Under the pieces are notes generated by a model. That model did no database searches and was not told the DNA's origin. It was given only the letters and a program-made list of their open reading frames with translations. From JASHUC01 sp963849095 (lineage in GTDB: Bacteria > Pseudomonadota > Gammaproteobacteria > Steroidobacterales > Steroidobacteraceae), in the NCBI GenBank assembly GCA_963849095.1, contig CAWKGA010000009.1, forward strand, positions 248,001 to 312,000: DNA of 64,000 nt, written 5' to 3'. This document shows positions 25,457 through 34,656 of this stretch, piece by piece. Position 1 is the first letter of the stretch, and each line of letters opens with the position of its first letter. A program made the translations under genes and the position numbers.

Positions 25457-27052
25457 TCAGTGCCGTCCGCTCGAGTCCGCGAAGTAGCGCGCCAGATACT
25501 GCTCGAAGGACTCCGTCTCGCTCGCCTCGATCGCGCGCTGCTTGCGCAGGGACTCGGCCGCCTCGCCTGCGAATTCCCCGAGCCGCTCGGCGTTCGGAGG
25601 GTACAGCTCGAGGAAGTACGCCTTGTGCATGGCGGACGTGCGCAGGGCGAGATCGAAGAAGCTCTCGCCGGACTCGAGCTCCGCGAGCAGGCGGGCCGAG
25701 GGGGTGAGCCTCGCATCCCGGATCTTGGCGGCCTGCGTCGCGAGCGACTGCGCGTAAGGCCGCGAGGGATCGCCGTGATCGAGCAGCTCGCAGAGGCCGC
25801 TCATCGAGTCGAGCAGCTCCATGGCCCAGTCCGCCATGGAGACGCTGCGCCCGTCGCGCGACAGCTCGAGCCCCGGCTCGCGGCCGCGCCGGGCGACCGT
25901 CAGGTGATTCTGGTCGAGAACACCTTCGAGGTTCGGATCGATCGGGTCGCTCTGCTTCAAGAGGCAGAGCGCCATGAACGCCTCGAGGAAGCGCAGCTTG
26001 TGCTGGTTGACGCCCACCGGATCGAATGCGCTCACATCGAGCGCCCGCACCTCGACGTATTCGACTCCAGCTCGCCGCAGCGCCTTGGTCGGCCGCTCGC
26101 CCGAGCGGGCGACGCGCTTCGGCCGGATGTAGCTGTAGTACTCGTTCTCGATCTGCAGGATGTTGGCATTCAGCTGGCGGTACTCGCCGTGCACCTCGAC
26201 GCCGAGCGCCTCGTACGGCGGGTAGGGGGTCATGATCGCGCGCGTGAGATCGCGCACATATTGATCGAGGCTGTTCACCGAGACGGTGAGGCTCGCCTGG
26301 TTGCGGTTGCGGTAGCCGATGTCGCTCATCCGCAGCGAGGTCGCGTACGGATCGTAGAGCGTTCCCGGCGTGAGCTCGCGGAGGGACCCGTTCCGGCCCT
26401 GCAGGAACGACTGGCACACGGCCGGTGAGACGCCGAAGAGATAGAGCACGATCCAGCCGTAGCGGCGATAGTTGCGCAGCAGGTTGAAGTAGCCCGTGGA
26501 GATGAGCTCCTGCCCCCGGGAGCGCGAGTCGCGGAGGCTCTCGTACGCCTCCCAGAAGCGCTCCGGAAAGGAGTAATTGAAGTGCACGCCGGAGATGACC
26601 TGCATCATCCGGCCGTAGCGCAGGCTCAGGCCCTCGCGGTAGGCGGTCTTCATGCGCGCGACATTGGACGTGCCGTACCGGGCGATCGGGATGTCCGCCT
26701 CGCGATCGATGACGCAAGGCATGCTCGTCGCCCAGAGCAGCTCGTCGGACAGATGCCGGTAGACGAACTGGTGCAGATCGAGCAAGTACTGCAGCAGCTC
26801 CCAGCTCGTGGTGAACGTCGGCGTCACGAGCTCGATGAGGGCCTCGGAGAAGTCCGTCGTCACGTGCTCGCTCGTCAGGGCGGAGCCGAGCTCGAGCGGG
26901 TGGGGCGATTGCGCGATCCGGCCTTCGGGCGTGACTCTCAGCGACTCCTTCTCGACGCCCTTGCGACCGCCTTGCAGGATTGTGGGCTCCCCGCTATTGA
27001 CGAGGGCGGAGAGCCGTCTCTCGAAGACGCGGTCGATGCCGGGCCGTGGCAA
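25457..27052 (-). CDS. gshA: Glutamate-cysteine ligase, class I
   Basis: 531 aa (E. coli 518). ATP-dependent joining of L-glutamate and cysteine, the first step of glutathione synthesis. The characteristic start is GGRKGVEKESLRVTPEG, then LTSEHVTTDFSEALIELVTP (substrate and Mg ligands), SGVHFNYSFPERFW, TSLRMSDIGYRNRNQ and the C-terminal NQHKLRFLEAFMALCLL. A single gene here; gshB is not in the window. Confidence 0.96.
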   Translation of the reverse strand: MPRPGIDRVFERRLSALVNSGEPTILQGGRKGVEKESLRVTPEGRIAQSPHPLELGSALTSEHVTTDFSEALIELVTPTFTTSWELLQYLLDLHQFVYRHLSDELLWATSMPCVIDREADIPIARYGTSNVARMKTAYREGLSLRYGRMMQVISGVHFNYSFPERFWEAYESLRDSRSRGQELISTGYFNLLRNYRRYGWIVLYLFGVSPAVCQSFLQGRNGSLRELTPGTLYDPYATSLRMSDIGYRNRNQASLTVSVNSLDQYVRDLTRAIMTPYPPYEALGVEVHGEYRQLNANILQIENEYYSYIRPKRVARSGERPTKALRRAGVEYVEVRALDVSAFDPVGVNQHKLRFLEAFMALCLLKQSDPIDPNLEGVLDQNHLTVARRGREPGLELSRDGRSVSMADWAMELLDSMSGLCELLDHGDPSRPYAQSLATQAAKIRDARLTPSARLLAELESGESFFDLALRTSAMHKAYFLELYPPNAERLGEFAGEAAESLRKQRAIEASETESFEQYLARYFADSSGRH

Positions 27053-27709
27053 GCGTCACCCATTCCGCATCGGGCCCGAGCGCGGGAGGCCCGATCCCGC
27101 GCGCCCGCCGCTCGAGGAGGGTCGGCCGGCGCGAGGCGGCAGCGGGGAGCTCGGTGGAGTCATGGCTCTTGGTGTTGCGAGAATCGTTCTGGAGGCCGTC
27201 CGAGGCATCTTGCCCGGCGGCGGCGTGCGACTCAACCCTCGCCGGCCGCGAGGGCGGTCTCGCCTCTTTCAGAGCGCGCGCGGGCACTATCCTTTGTGTG
27301 CCTCGTGGCCGCCGGACCGCGAGTGGCCGCCACGGCCCGGATGCGCGGGGATCCAGAGCGCTCCGGCGCCGCGGCTCACGAGCTGGCAACTCTCGGCCGC
27401 CATTCCATCCACGACGATCACCTCATCCGCGGCGGGATCGAGATGGGCGATCCGCGCGAGTAGCCGCTTGAGTGCCGCATCCTCGTCGAGCGTCGGAATG
27501 ATTACGGCTACGCGCACGCAGATCTCTTAAAGTCGAGCTCTACCGCACCCATCGAATGTTGCGTAGTGTATGCGCTGCTGGAGCGTGCGGCGTCGGGTCC
27601 GCGAGCCGATGCGCTGCTCGGACGGAGCCAGGCGAGCCGGGCACCGCCGCGCATATGGCCACGCTCGGTGACTGTAGAGGGCATAGAATCGGGGTTTTGG
27701 AGGGCGAGC
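27053..27709. other. 657-bp stretch without an intact gene
   Basis: Between gshA and the thiolase gene I find only the glycosyltransferase remnant described separately (27287-27517). The parts on either side (27053-27286 and 27518-27709) show no ORF with recognisable motifs, no clear hairpin terminator and no repeat. The last 10 bp contain the thiolase ribosome site. Confidence 0.5.
27287..27517 (-). pseudogene. Remnant of a family 2 glycosyltransferase N-terminus
   Basis: 76 codons from ATG (MRVAVIIPTLDEDAALKRLL) match the start of GT-A glycosyltransferases of the TIGR04283 type: strand VIIPTLDE, then DEVIVVDG, where the DxD-side Gly-Ser-Thr-Asp that should follow is replaced by MAAES. It then drifts through GAGALWIPAHPGRGG, which still resembles the nucleotide-site segment, and stops at TAG. 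The remaining ~150 residues of the family are not found downstream in any frame. It is most simply a decayed, 3'-deleted copy; a short functional protein is unlikely. Confidence 0.55.
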
Positions 27710-28999
27710 ATGCTGGTCGGCTCGACGGTGAGGCGCGTGGCGGTGGTGGGAGGCATCCGCCTTCCATTTGCGCGCGCGTACGGTGCGTTCGCGAGCGTCG
27801 GCAATCAGGCGATGCTGAGCGAGACCTTCCGCGCGCTGGTCGAGCGCTTCAGGCTCCAGGGCGAGCGGCTGGGCGATGTGATCGCCGGAGCCGTCATCAA
27901 GCACTCGAAGGACTACAACCTGGTGCGCGAGTCCGTGCTTTCCTCCGGGCTCGATCCGCACACGCCCGGGCTCGACGTGCAGCGCGCTTGCGGCACGAGC
28001 CTCGAGGCCGCCATTCTCCTTGGCAACAAGATCGCCCTCGGGCAAGTCGAGGCGGGGATCGCCGGGGGCGTCGATTCGATCAGCGACCCGCCGGTCGTCT
28101 ACCCGGCGTCCTACCGGCAACTGCTGCTGAAGAGCTATCTCGGCCGCTCCCCCTGGCAGCGCCTGCGGCCGTTCCTCGGCTTGAGGCCGAGGCACTTCAA
28201 GCCCGTCATGCTCGGGGTGATCGAGCCGCGCACCGGCCTCAGCATGGGTGAGAGCACGGAGCTCATGGTCAAGCATTGGAAGATCCCGCGGGAGGCGCAG
28301 GACCAGCTCTCGTACGAGAGCCACATGAAGGCCTCCGCGGCATGGCGCGAGGGCTTCTACGACGATCTCGTCGTTCCGTTTCGCGGGCTCAAGGCCGACA
28401 ACAACGTCCGGCCCGACACCTCCCTCGAGAAGCTCGCGAAGCTGCGCCCGACGTTCGATACCACCGGCTCGGGCAGCCTCACGGCGGGCAACAGCACGCC
28501 CCTCACCGACGGCGCGAGCGCGGTGCTGCTCGCCACGGACGAGTGGGCCGCGCGGCACGACTTACCAGTGCTCGCCCATCTGCGCTACGGCAAGCAGTGG
28601 GCGGTGGACTTTGCGAGCGGGAAAGAGGGACTGCTCATGGCGCCGGTCCACGCCGTCGCCGCGATGCTCGCGGACGCGGGACTGAAGCTCGCGGACTTCG
28701 ACTACTACGAGATCCACGAAGCCTTCGCCGGGCAGGTGCTGTGCACTCTTGCGGCCTGGGAGTCGTCCGAATACTGCCGCGACGTGCTCGGCTTGCCGGG
28801 TCCCCTCGGCAGCATCGATCGCTCGCGACTGAACGTGAAGGGTGGGAGCGTGGCGATCGGTCACCCGTTCGCGGCGACCGGCACGCGCATCGTCGCCGCG
28901 CTCGCGAAGTTGCTGGCCGCGGACAAGGACGCCAAGCGCGGCCTCATCTCGGTCTGCACCGCCGGCGGCATGGGCGTCGTCGCGATACTTGAGCGCTGA
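27710..28999 (+). CDS. Acetyl-CoA acyltransferase (thiolase, FadI-like)
   Basis: 429 aa from the ATG at 27710, with GGAGGG 5 nt upstream. Thiolase fold with nucleophilic Cys94 (QRACGTSLEA), the second active-site set IHEAFAG, GGSVAIGHPFAATGTR and acid/base Cys in VCTAGGMGV. Overall order and length resemble FadI and the acetyl-CoA acetyltransferases of that branch. It cleaves or forms 3-ketoacyl-CoA in beta-oxidation; a hydratase/dehydrogenase partner (FadJ) is not adjacent, so the chain-length role is open. Confidence 0.93.
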   Translation: MLVGSTVRRVAVVGGIRLPFARAYGAFASVGNQAMLSETFRALVERFRLQGERLGDVIAGAVIKHSKDYNLVRESVLSSGLDPHTPGLDVQRACGTSLEAAILLGNKIALGQVEAGIAGGVDSISDPPVVYPASYRQLLLKSYLGRSPWQRLRPFLGLRPRHFKPVMLGVIEPRTGLSMGESTELMVKHWKIPREAQDQLSYESHMKASAAWREGFYDDLVVPFRGLKADNNVRPDTSLEKLAKLRPTFDTTGSGSLTAGNSTPLTDGASAVLLATDEWAARHDLPVLAHLRYGKQWAVDFASGKEGLLMAPVHAVAAMLADAGLKLADFDYYEIHEAFAGQVLCTLAAWESSEYCRDVLGLPGPLGSIDRSRLNVKGGSVAIGHPFAATGTRIVAALAKLLAADKDAKRGLISVCTAGGMGVVAILER

Positions 29000-29059
29000 T
29001 CGCACGCGGAGGGGGAGGAGCGCGAGCATTGCCAGTGTCGTCGTGGGGGGTCTGAAAAA

Positions 29060-30541
29060 ATGAACAACTCGGAAACGGGCCTGCGCCACAAGTATCTCGA
29101 GGCGCTGCAGCGCCTCGAAACCGGCGAGGCCCGATGGGCGAAGCTCGAGAATGTCCTGCGCCTCACGATCGGCCGGCTGTGCCTCGCCGCCCGTGGCCGC
29201 AGCGGGCGGCTCGACGGCGAGCTCCGGGGCTTGAGCGATCTCATCCGGCGTCAACCCTCGGCCGAGGAGATCGAGTCGTGCCTCGACCCGCTCTCGCGCG
29301 CCATCGCGGCGCTCGATCGGCTGCCGGATGCGGCGGCAACGCCCACCGCGGCCCAGAGCGGCTCCCCTGCCGAGGCGGCGCCTTCCCCGCCGGCCACCTC
29401 CCGCTGGACCGCGCCGACGCAGGATCCCGCTCCCCCGCAGACTTCGACGGAACCGCAGGCCTTCGCCCCGCCGGACGAGCCATCGCCGGAGCCCGAGCGG
29501 GACGCCCATGTTCAAGTGGCCATCGTCGCAATGCTCGAGCGGCTCGCCGCGCTCCCCGAGCTGCGGCCCGTGCTTGCCGAGCTGCAGGAGCGGCCGGGCG
29601 CGGCGCTCACGGCCGACGAGCTGGCGGAGGGCCTGGAGCGCGTGGCCCGTCTCATCGGTGAGCAGCGCTCGAGGCTGCAGCACGAGAAGCTCGAGGTCGA
29701 GGACCTGCTGCGCCAGATCGATGCGCGCCTCGAGGAGCTCGGCACCTACCTCACCGGCGACGACGCCGATCAGAAAAACGCCCAGGAGAGCACACAGCAG
29801 CTCAACCTGCTCGTGATGGACGAGATGCACGAGCTCAACACGGACATCCAGCGCGCGATCGACCTCGCCGAGCTCAGAAGCCGCGTGCGCGCGCGCCTGG
29901 AGACCATCACGACTCACCTGCAGGATTTCCGCGCCCGCGAGGACCAGCGGTTCGCCTCCCAGACGGATCGCACGGGACGGCTGCGGGTCCGCATCGCCGA
30001 GCTCGAGCGCGAGAGCCGCAACCTGCAGGATAGCCTGCAGGAGGAGCAGCGGCTCGCGATGGTCGACGCGCTGACCGGCATCGCGAACCGCGCCGCGTAC
30101 GACGAGCGCATCGTGCACGAGTTCACGCGCTGGAGTCAGGAAGGCGGCCCCGTCAGCATCCTGGCCTGGGACATCGACCGGTTCAAGGACATCAACGACG
30201 CTTACGGGCACCGGGCGGGCGACAAGGTCTTGCGAGTCATCGGCCAGCATCTCGCGCAGCACGTGCGGGGAACGGACTTCGTCGCGCGCTACGGCGGCGA
30301 GGAGTTCGTGATGATCCTCGTCGGAACGGGAGCGGACCAGGCCCTCGTCGCGGCGAACAAGATCCGGACCGGCATCGCCCGGATCGGCTTTCACTTCCGC
30401 AACCGGCCTGTCACGGTCACGGCCTCGTGCGGGATCACGACCTTTCACCCCGACGATACGCCCGACGTGATCTTCGATCGCGCCGACCGGGCGCTCTACC
30501 GCGCCAAGGACGCCGGCCGCAACTGCTGCGTCGTCATGTGA
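29060..30541 (+). CDS. Diguanylate cyclase with helical N-terminal region
   Basis: 493 aa. The N-terminal ~330 residues have no recognised sensor: a helical block (about 1-95), a Pro/Ala-rich linker (about 95-150), then coiled coil to about 325 (RIAELERESRNLQDSLQEE). The GGDEF domain begins DALTGIANRAAYDER and has an intact active site GGEEF (412-416) preceded by the inhibitory I-site RGTD (403-406), so c-di-GMP synthesis with product inhibition is expected. Cytoplasmic; no membrane helix. It follows the thiolase gene by 60 bp on the same strand. Confidence 0.93.
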   Translation: MNNSETGLRHKYLEALQRLETGEARWAKLENVLRLTIGRLCLAARGRSGRLDGELRGLSDLIRRQPSAEEIESCLDPLSRAIAALDRLPDAAATPTAAQSGSPAEAAPSPPATSRWTAPTQDPAPPQTSTEPQAFAPPDEPSPEPERDAHVQVAIVAMLERLAALPELRPVLAELQERPGAALTADELAEGLERVARLIGEQRSRLQHEKLEVEDLLRQIDARLEELGTYLTGDDADQKNAQESTQQLNLLVMDEMHELNTDIQRAIDLAELRSRVRARLETITTHLQDFRAREDQRFASQTDRTGRLRVRIAELERESRNLQDSLQEEQRLAMVDALTGIANRAAYDERIVHEFTRWSQEGGPVSILAWDIDRFKDINDAYGHRAGDKVLRVIGQHLAQHVRGTDFVARYGGEEFVMILVGTGADQALVAANKIRTGIARIGFHFRNRPVTVTASCGITTFHPDDTPDVIFDRADRALYRAKDAGRNCCVVM

Positions 30542-30619
30542 GGGTCCCGCGCGCGAGCTTTGACGCCGGGGCACCGATGCGCGATGGTATCCTTCCGGCA
30601 TCCGGAGGAAGCAGCGGCC

Positions 30620-31303
30620 ATGAGCGAATTCACGACGATCATGTCGAGGGATGGTCACGAGATGCGTGCCTGGCTCGCCGCGCCCCCTGGCAAGCCGAGA
30701 GGCGCCGTCGTTGTGGTGCAGGAGATCTTCGGCGTCAATTCCCACATCCGCTCCGTCACGGACGGCTACGCGGCCGAGGGCTACGTCGCGATCGCACCGA
30801 GCCTGTTCGACCGCGTACGCAAGGGCATCGAGCTCGGGTACGAGCAGTCGGACGTCCAGGAGGGGTTCGGCTACGTGCAGCAGCTGAAGCCGGAGCAGAC
30901 GCTGCTCGACTTGACCGCCGCGATCGCCGTCATCAGGCATGCCGGCCGGGTGGGCATGGTCGGCTACTGCTGGGGCGGCAGGATGACCTACGTGAGCGCG
31001 TGCGAGCTCCCGCTCGCATGCGGGGTTTCTTATTACGGCGGCGGCATCACGCAGTGCCTCGCGACGAAGCCGAAGTGCCCGATGATGTTCCACTTCGGAG
31101 AGCTCGACACGCACATACCGCTCAGCGATGTCGACAAGATCAAGGAAGCGAATCCCGAGGGCATCTTCCACCTCTATCCCGGCGCGGGCCACGGCTTCAA
31201 CTGCGACCAGCGCTCGAGCTACAGCCCGCAGGCGGCCGCGCTGGCGCGCGAGCGCTCGCTCGCCTTCTTCGCCCGCCACCTGTCGAACGCTCCTGCCGCG
31301 TAG
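30620..31303 (+). CDS. Dienelactone hydrolase family protein
   Basis: 227 aa from the ATG at 30620 (GGAGGA about 12 nt upstream). Alpha/beta hydrolase with the DLH catalytic set: Glu35 (VVVQEIFGV), nucleophile Cys117 (GYCWGG), Asp163 (GELDTHIP) and His191 (GAGHGFN). Carboxymethylenebutenolidase is the prototype, but no aromatic-ring genes are nearby, so the natural ester is uncertain. Eight nucleotides separate it from the SSADH gene; probably one operon with it and hemH. Confidence 0.92.
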   Translation: MSEFTTIMSRDGHEMRAWLAAPPGKPRGAVVVVQEIFGVNSHIRSVTDGYAAEGYVAIAPSLFDRVRKGIELGYEQSDVQEGFGYVQQLKPEQTLLDLTAAIAVIRHAGRVGMVGYCWGGRMTYVSACELPLACGVSYYGGGITQCLATKPKCPMMFHFGELDTHIPLSDVDKIKEANPEGIFHLYPGAGHGFNCDQRSSYSPQAAALARERSLAFFARHLSNAPAA

Positions 31304-31311
31304 GGGCGCAC

Positions 31312-32766
31312 GTGCGGCTCAAGGACGCGAATCTGCTGCGCACCCATTGCTACGTCGCGGGCCGCTGGATCGGCGCGGAGAGCGGCGCGACGCTCGATGT
31401 GATCAATCCGGCAACGGGCGAGGTCATCGGCACCGTTCCGCGGGGCTCGGCGGCCGAAGCTCGGCTCGCGATCGAGGCGGCGGCCGGCGCCTTCCCCGCC
31501 TGGGCGCGCCGGACCGCGAAGGACCGCGCGGCCATCCTCCGCCGCTGGTACGAGCTCATGCTCGCCCACCAGGAGGACCTTGCGACGTTGATGACGGCCG
31601 AGCAAGGCAAGCCGCTCGCGGAGGCGAAGGGCGAGGTGTCTTACGCCGCCGCGTTCATCGAATGGTTCGCCGAGGAAGGCAAGCGGCTCTACGGCGATGT
31701 GATCCCTCCACATCAGGCCGACAAGCGCCTGCTCGCCATCCGGCAGCCGGTGGGTGTCGTCGCCGCGATCACGCCCTGGAACTTCCCCGCAGCGATGATC
31801 ACCCGCAAGGCCGGACCCGCGCTCGCGGCCGGCTGCACCTTCGTGTGCAAGCCCGCCTCGCAGACCCCGTACTCGGCTCTCGCCATGGCGGAGCTCGCGT
31901 CCCGGGCCGGCGTTCCGCCCGGTGTGCTCAACGTCGTCACCGGCGATGCCCGGGCGATCGGCGCCGAGATGACGGCGAGCCCGCTCGTGCGCAAGCTCAC
32001 CTTCACCGGCTCCACCGAGATCGGCAAGCAGCTGATGGCTCAGTGCTCGGGCACTCTGAAGAAGCTCTCGCTCGAGCTTGGCGGCAACGCGCCGTTCATC
32101 GTGTTCGAGGACGCGGATCTCGACGGCGCCGTGGAGGGCGCCATCGCGAGCAAGTACCGCAACACCGGCCAGACGTGCGTGTGCGCCAACCGGCTGCTCG
32201 TGCAAGCCCCGGTGTACGAGGCGTTCACGGCCAAGCTCATCGCCGCCGTCTCCGGACTGCGCGTGGGCGATGGGCTTCGCGGCGCGACCGACCAGGGGCC
32301 GCTCATCGACGCCCGCGCGGTCGCGAAGGTGGAGGAGCACATCGCGGACGCGGTGGCCAAAGGCGCGCGCGTCGCATGCGGCGGCAGGCGCCACGCGCTC
32401 GGCGGAACGTTCTTCCAGCCGACCGTGCTCACGGATGTGACACCGCGCATGATGGTCGCGCGCGAGGAGACCTTCGGCCCCGTCGCGCCGCTCTTTCGCT
32501 TCGACTCCGAGGAGGACGCCATCCGCATGGCCAACGACACGGAATTCGGCCTGGCCGCTTACTTCTACACGCGCGATCTCGCGCGCACGTGGCGCGTCGG
32601 CGAAGCCCTCGAGTATGGGATCGTCGGCGTCAACACCGGCCTCATCTCCACGGAGGTCGCCCCGTTCGGAGGCGTCAAGGAATCCGGCGTCGGCCGCGAA
32701 GGCTCGAGGTACGGCATCCTCGATTACACCGAGATCAAGTACCTTTGCGTCGGAGGTTTGCAGTGA
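31312..32766 (+). CDS. gabD: NAD(P)-dependent succinate-semialdehyde dehydrogenase
   Basis: 484 aa from a GTG at 31312. Aldehyde dehydrogenase with general base Glu255 (LSLELGGNAPF), nucleophile Cys289 (NTGQTCVCANR), cofactor contacts ITPWNFPAAMITRK and FTGSTEIGK, and CKPASQTP, typical of GabD. It ends in the GabD-like VKESGVGREGSRYG. It oxidises succinate semialdehyde to succinate; related semialdehydes cannot be excluded. Its stop overlaps the hemH start (TGATG), so translation is coupled. Confidence 0.92.
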   Translation: MRLKDANLLRTHCYVAGRWIGAESGATLDVINPATGEVIGTVPRGSAAEARLAIEAAAGAFPAWARRTAKDRAAILRRWYELMLAHQEDLATLMTAEQGKPLAEAKGEVSYAAAFIEWFAEEGKRLYGDVIPPHQADKRLLAIRQPVGVVAAITPWNFPAAMITRKAGPALAAGCTFVCKPASQTPYSALAMAELASRAGVPPGVLNVVTGDARAIGAEMTASPLVRKLTFTGSTEIGKQLMAQCSGTLKKLSLELGGNAPFIVFEDADLDGAVEGAIASKYRNTGQTCVCANRLLVQAPVYEAFTAKLIAAVSGLRVGDGLRGATDQGPLIDARAVAKVEEHIADAVAKGARVACGGRRHALGGTFFQPTVLTDVTPRMMVAREETFGPVAPLFRFDSEEDAIRMANDTEFGLAAYFYTRDLARTWRVGEALEYGIVGVNTGLISTEVAPFGGVKESGVGREGSRYGILDYTEIKYLCVGGLQ

Positions 32767-33839
32767 TGCGCTACCTGAGCTCCCCCGATTTCCGCCACGA
32801 CGGCACCGAGCGCATCGGTGTGCTCCTCGTCAATTCCGGGACGCCCGACTCGCCCTCGGTGCGCGACGTGCGGCGCTTCCTCGCCGCGTTCCTGAGCGAT
32901 CCGCGCATCGTCGAGCTGCCGCGCGCGCTGTGGCTGCCAATTCTGCACGGCCTGGTGCTGCGCGTACGCCCGCGCCGCTCCGCGCGCAAGTACGCGCGGA
33001 TCTGGACCGCCGAGGGCTCGCCGCTCGCCGCGCTGTCGCGCGAGCTGCGCTCGCGACTCATGAGCACCCTCGCGGAGCGCGTGCTCGCACCGTTCTCCCT
33101 GGAGCTCGGCATGCTCTACTCGGAGCCCAGCGTCTCCGATGCGCTGCGGAGACTGCGGACGCTCGGCGCCCAGCGCATCCTCGTCGTTCCGCTCTTTCCC
33201 CAGTACTGCGGAGCCTCGACGGGCTCCGTGTACGACCAGGTGATGGAGGAGCTGAAGCGCTGGCGCTGGCTGCCGGAGCTGCGCTTCGTCGCGGAGTATC
33301 ACGATTACCCCCGCTACATCGAATCGCTCCGCGCGAGCGTCGAGCAGCACTGGCAGGAGCACGGCCGCACCCGCCACTTGCTCATCTCCTTCCACGGCGT
33401 GCCCGAGCGCTACTTCCACCAGGGCGACCCGTATTTCTGCAAGTGCCAGAAGACCGCCCGCCTGCTCGCGGACGAGCTCATGCTCAAAGAGCATGAGTGG
33501 AGCGTCAGCTTCCAGTCGCGGGTCGGGCCGGTGAAATGGCTGCAGCCGTACACGAGCGAGGTGATCGCGCAGCTGCCCGCCCGCGGCATCGACCGGGTGA
33601 CGGTGGTCTGCCCGGGATTCGCGCTCGACTGCCTCGAGACGCTCGAGGAGATCGACATCGAGAACCGGCACCGGTTCTTGCAAGCGGGAGGGCGCGAGTT
33701 CCAGTACGTGCCGGCGCTCAACACCCGCGCCGAGCACGCGGGCTTCCTCGCCGACCTCATCGCGCAGCACTGCCAGGGGTGGACCCATGTCGAGCTGGGG
33801 TTCCGCCCCGCGAGCGCCGCGCGCGGCACCTCGGCGTAG
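32766..33839 (+). CDS. hemH: Ferrochelatase
   Basis: 357 aa. Inserts Fe2+ into protoporphyrin IX. Family motifs: VLLVNSGTPDSPSVRDVRRF at the N-terminus, VVPLFPQYCGASTGSVYD, the catalytic His segment LLISFHGVPERYFHQGD, and VVCPGFALDCLETLEEID with the conserved Glu. C-terminal Cys residues are few, so an Fe-S cluster of the human type is not evident. Coupled to gabD by a one-base overlap; no other haem gene in the window. Confidence 0.96.
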   Translation: MRYLSSPDFRHDGTERIGVLLVNSGTPDSPSVRDVRRFLAAFLSDPRIVELPRALWLPILHGLVLRVRPRRSARKYARIWTAEGSPLAALSRELRSRLMSTLAERVLAPFSLELGMLYSEPSVSDALRRLRTLGAQRILVVPLFPQYCGASTGSVYDQVMEELKRWRWLPELRFVAEYHDYPRYIESLRASVEQHWQEHGRTRHLLISFHGVPERYFHQGDPYFCKCQKTARLLADELMLKEHEWSVSFQSRVGPVKWLQPYTSEVIAQLPARGIDRVTVVCPGFALDCLETLEEIDIENRHRFLQAGGREFQYVPALNTRAEHAGFLADLIAQHCQGWTHVELGFRPASAARGTSA

Positions 33840-33900
33840 AGGCGCCATGGAGCCCTGCTCCGCGCGGTGCCGACAAGACCCCTCCCGCTAGACGCGCGGC

Positions 33901-34620
33901 GTGCTCGGGCGCTTTCATGAGTTGAGCGTCCCCACGCGGGACATCCTCGCGTCCGTCGAGTTCTACGAGCGCCTGGGCTTCACGCAGGCGCAGACGCGTG
34001 ACGTGTGGCCGCACCCGTACGCGGTGGTCACGGACGGCCGCATCGTGATCGGCCTTCACCAGAATCCGGCTCGCGAGCTCGCGCTCACGTTCGTGCAGCC
34101 GGACGTGGCGCGCCGCTGCGCCGATCTCGAGCGCAGCGGATTGCGGCTCGCCTACCGCCGCACCGGCGCGGAAGTATTCCACGAAGCCGGCTTCACCGAC
34201 CCGAGCGGCGCGCTGATCGCTCTGCTGGAGGCTCGCACGTACTCCCCCGCAGGGCGCCGCCCCGAGGCCACCTCCCGCTGCGGCTACTTCGCGGCCGTCG
34301 GCCTGCCAGCCGCCGACTTCGATGCGGCCCGGCGCTTCTGGGAGCCGCTCGGCTTCGTGGCGGGCGACGAGCTCGAGGATCCCTATCCGCACCTCCCACT
34401 CACGAGCGACCATTTGAGCATCGCCTTTCACCGGCCGCGCACGCTGGCGGGCCCCGCGCTGATCTTCGCCGAGGTGGATATGGCCGGACGCATCGCGCAC
34501 CTGCGCGAGACCGGCGTCGAGCCCTGCGGCGGCTTGCCTCGCGGGCTCGATCCTTCGGTCAACGCGCTCATCGAGGCTCCGGAGGGAACCCTGCTGCTCT
34601 TGCTCGGCGCGGAGATCTGA
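33901..34620 (+). CDS. Two-module VOC (glyoxalase-fold) protein
   Basis: 239 aa from a GTG. Two VOC modules: about 5-112 (FHELSVPTRDILASVEFYERLGF) and about 125-237 (YFAAVGLPAADFDAARRFWEPLGF). The second module lacks an obvious full set of His/Glu ligands, and enzymatic activity is not assignable. It follows hemH by 61 bp. Distinct from the VOC/basic-tail protein at 14-15 kb and without any tail. Confidence 0.82.
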   Translation: MLGRFHELSVPTRDILASVEFYERLGFTQAQTRDVWPHPYAVVTDGRIVIGLHQNPARELALTFVQPDVARRCADLERSGLRLAYRRTGAEVFHEAGFTDPSGALIALLEARTYSPAGRRPEATSRCGYFAAVGLPAADFDAARRFWEPLGFVAGDELEDPYPHLPLTSDHLSIAFHRPRTLAGPALIFAEVDMAGRIAHLRETGVEPCGGLPRGLDPSVNALIEAPEGTLLLLLGAEI

Positions 34621-34656
34621 GCGAGCCTCGCCGGATCGCGGATTCGGAGCCGGACA

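Noticed and set aside
28562..31279. A 905-codon minus-strand frame
   Set aside because: Antisense to the thiolase, diguanylate cyclase and dienelactone hydrolase genes; no domain motif in its translation.
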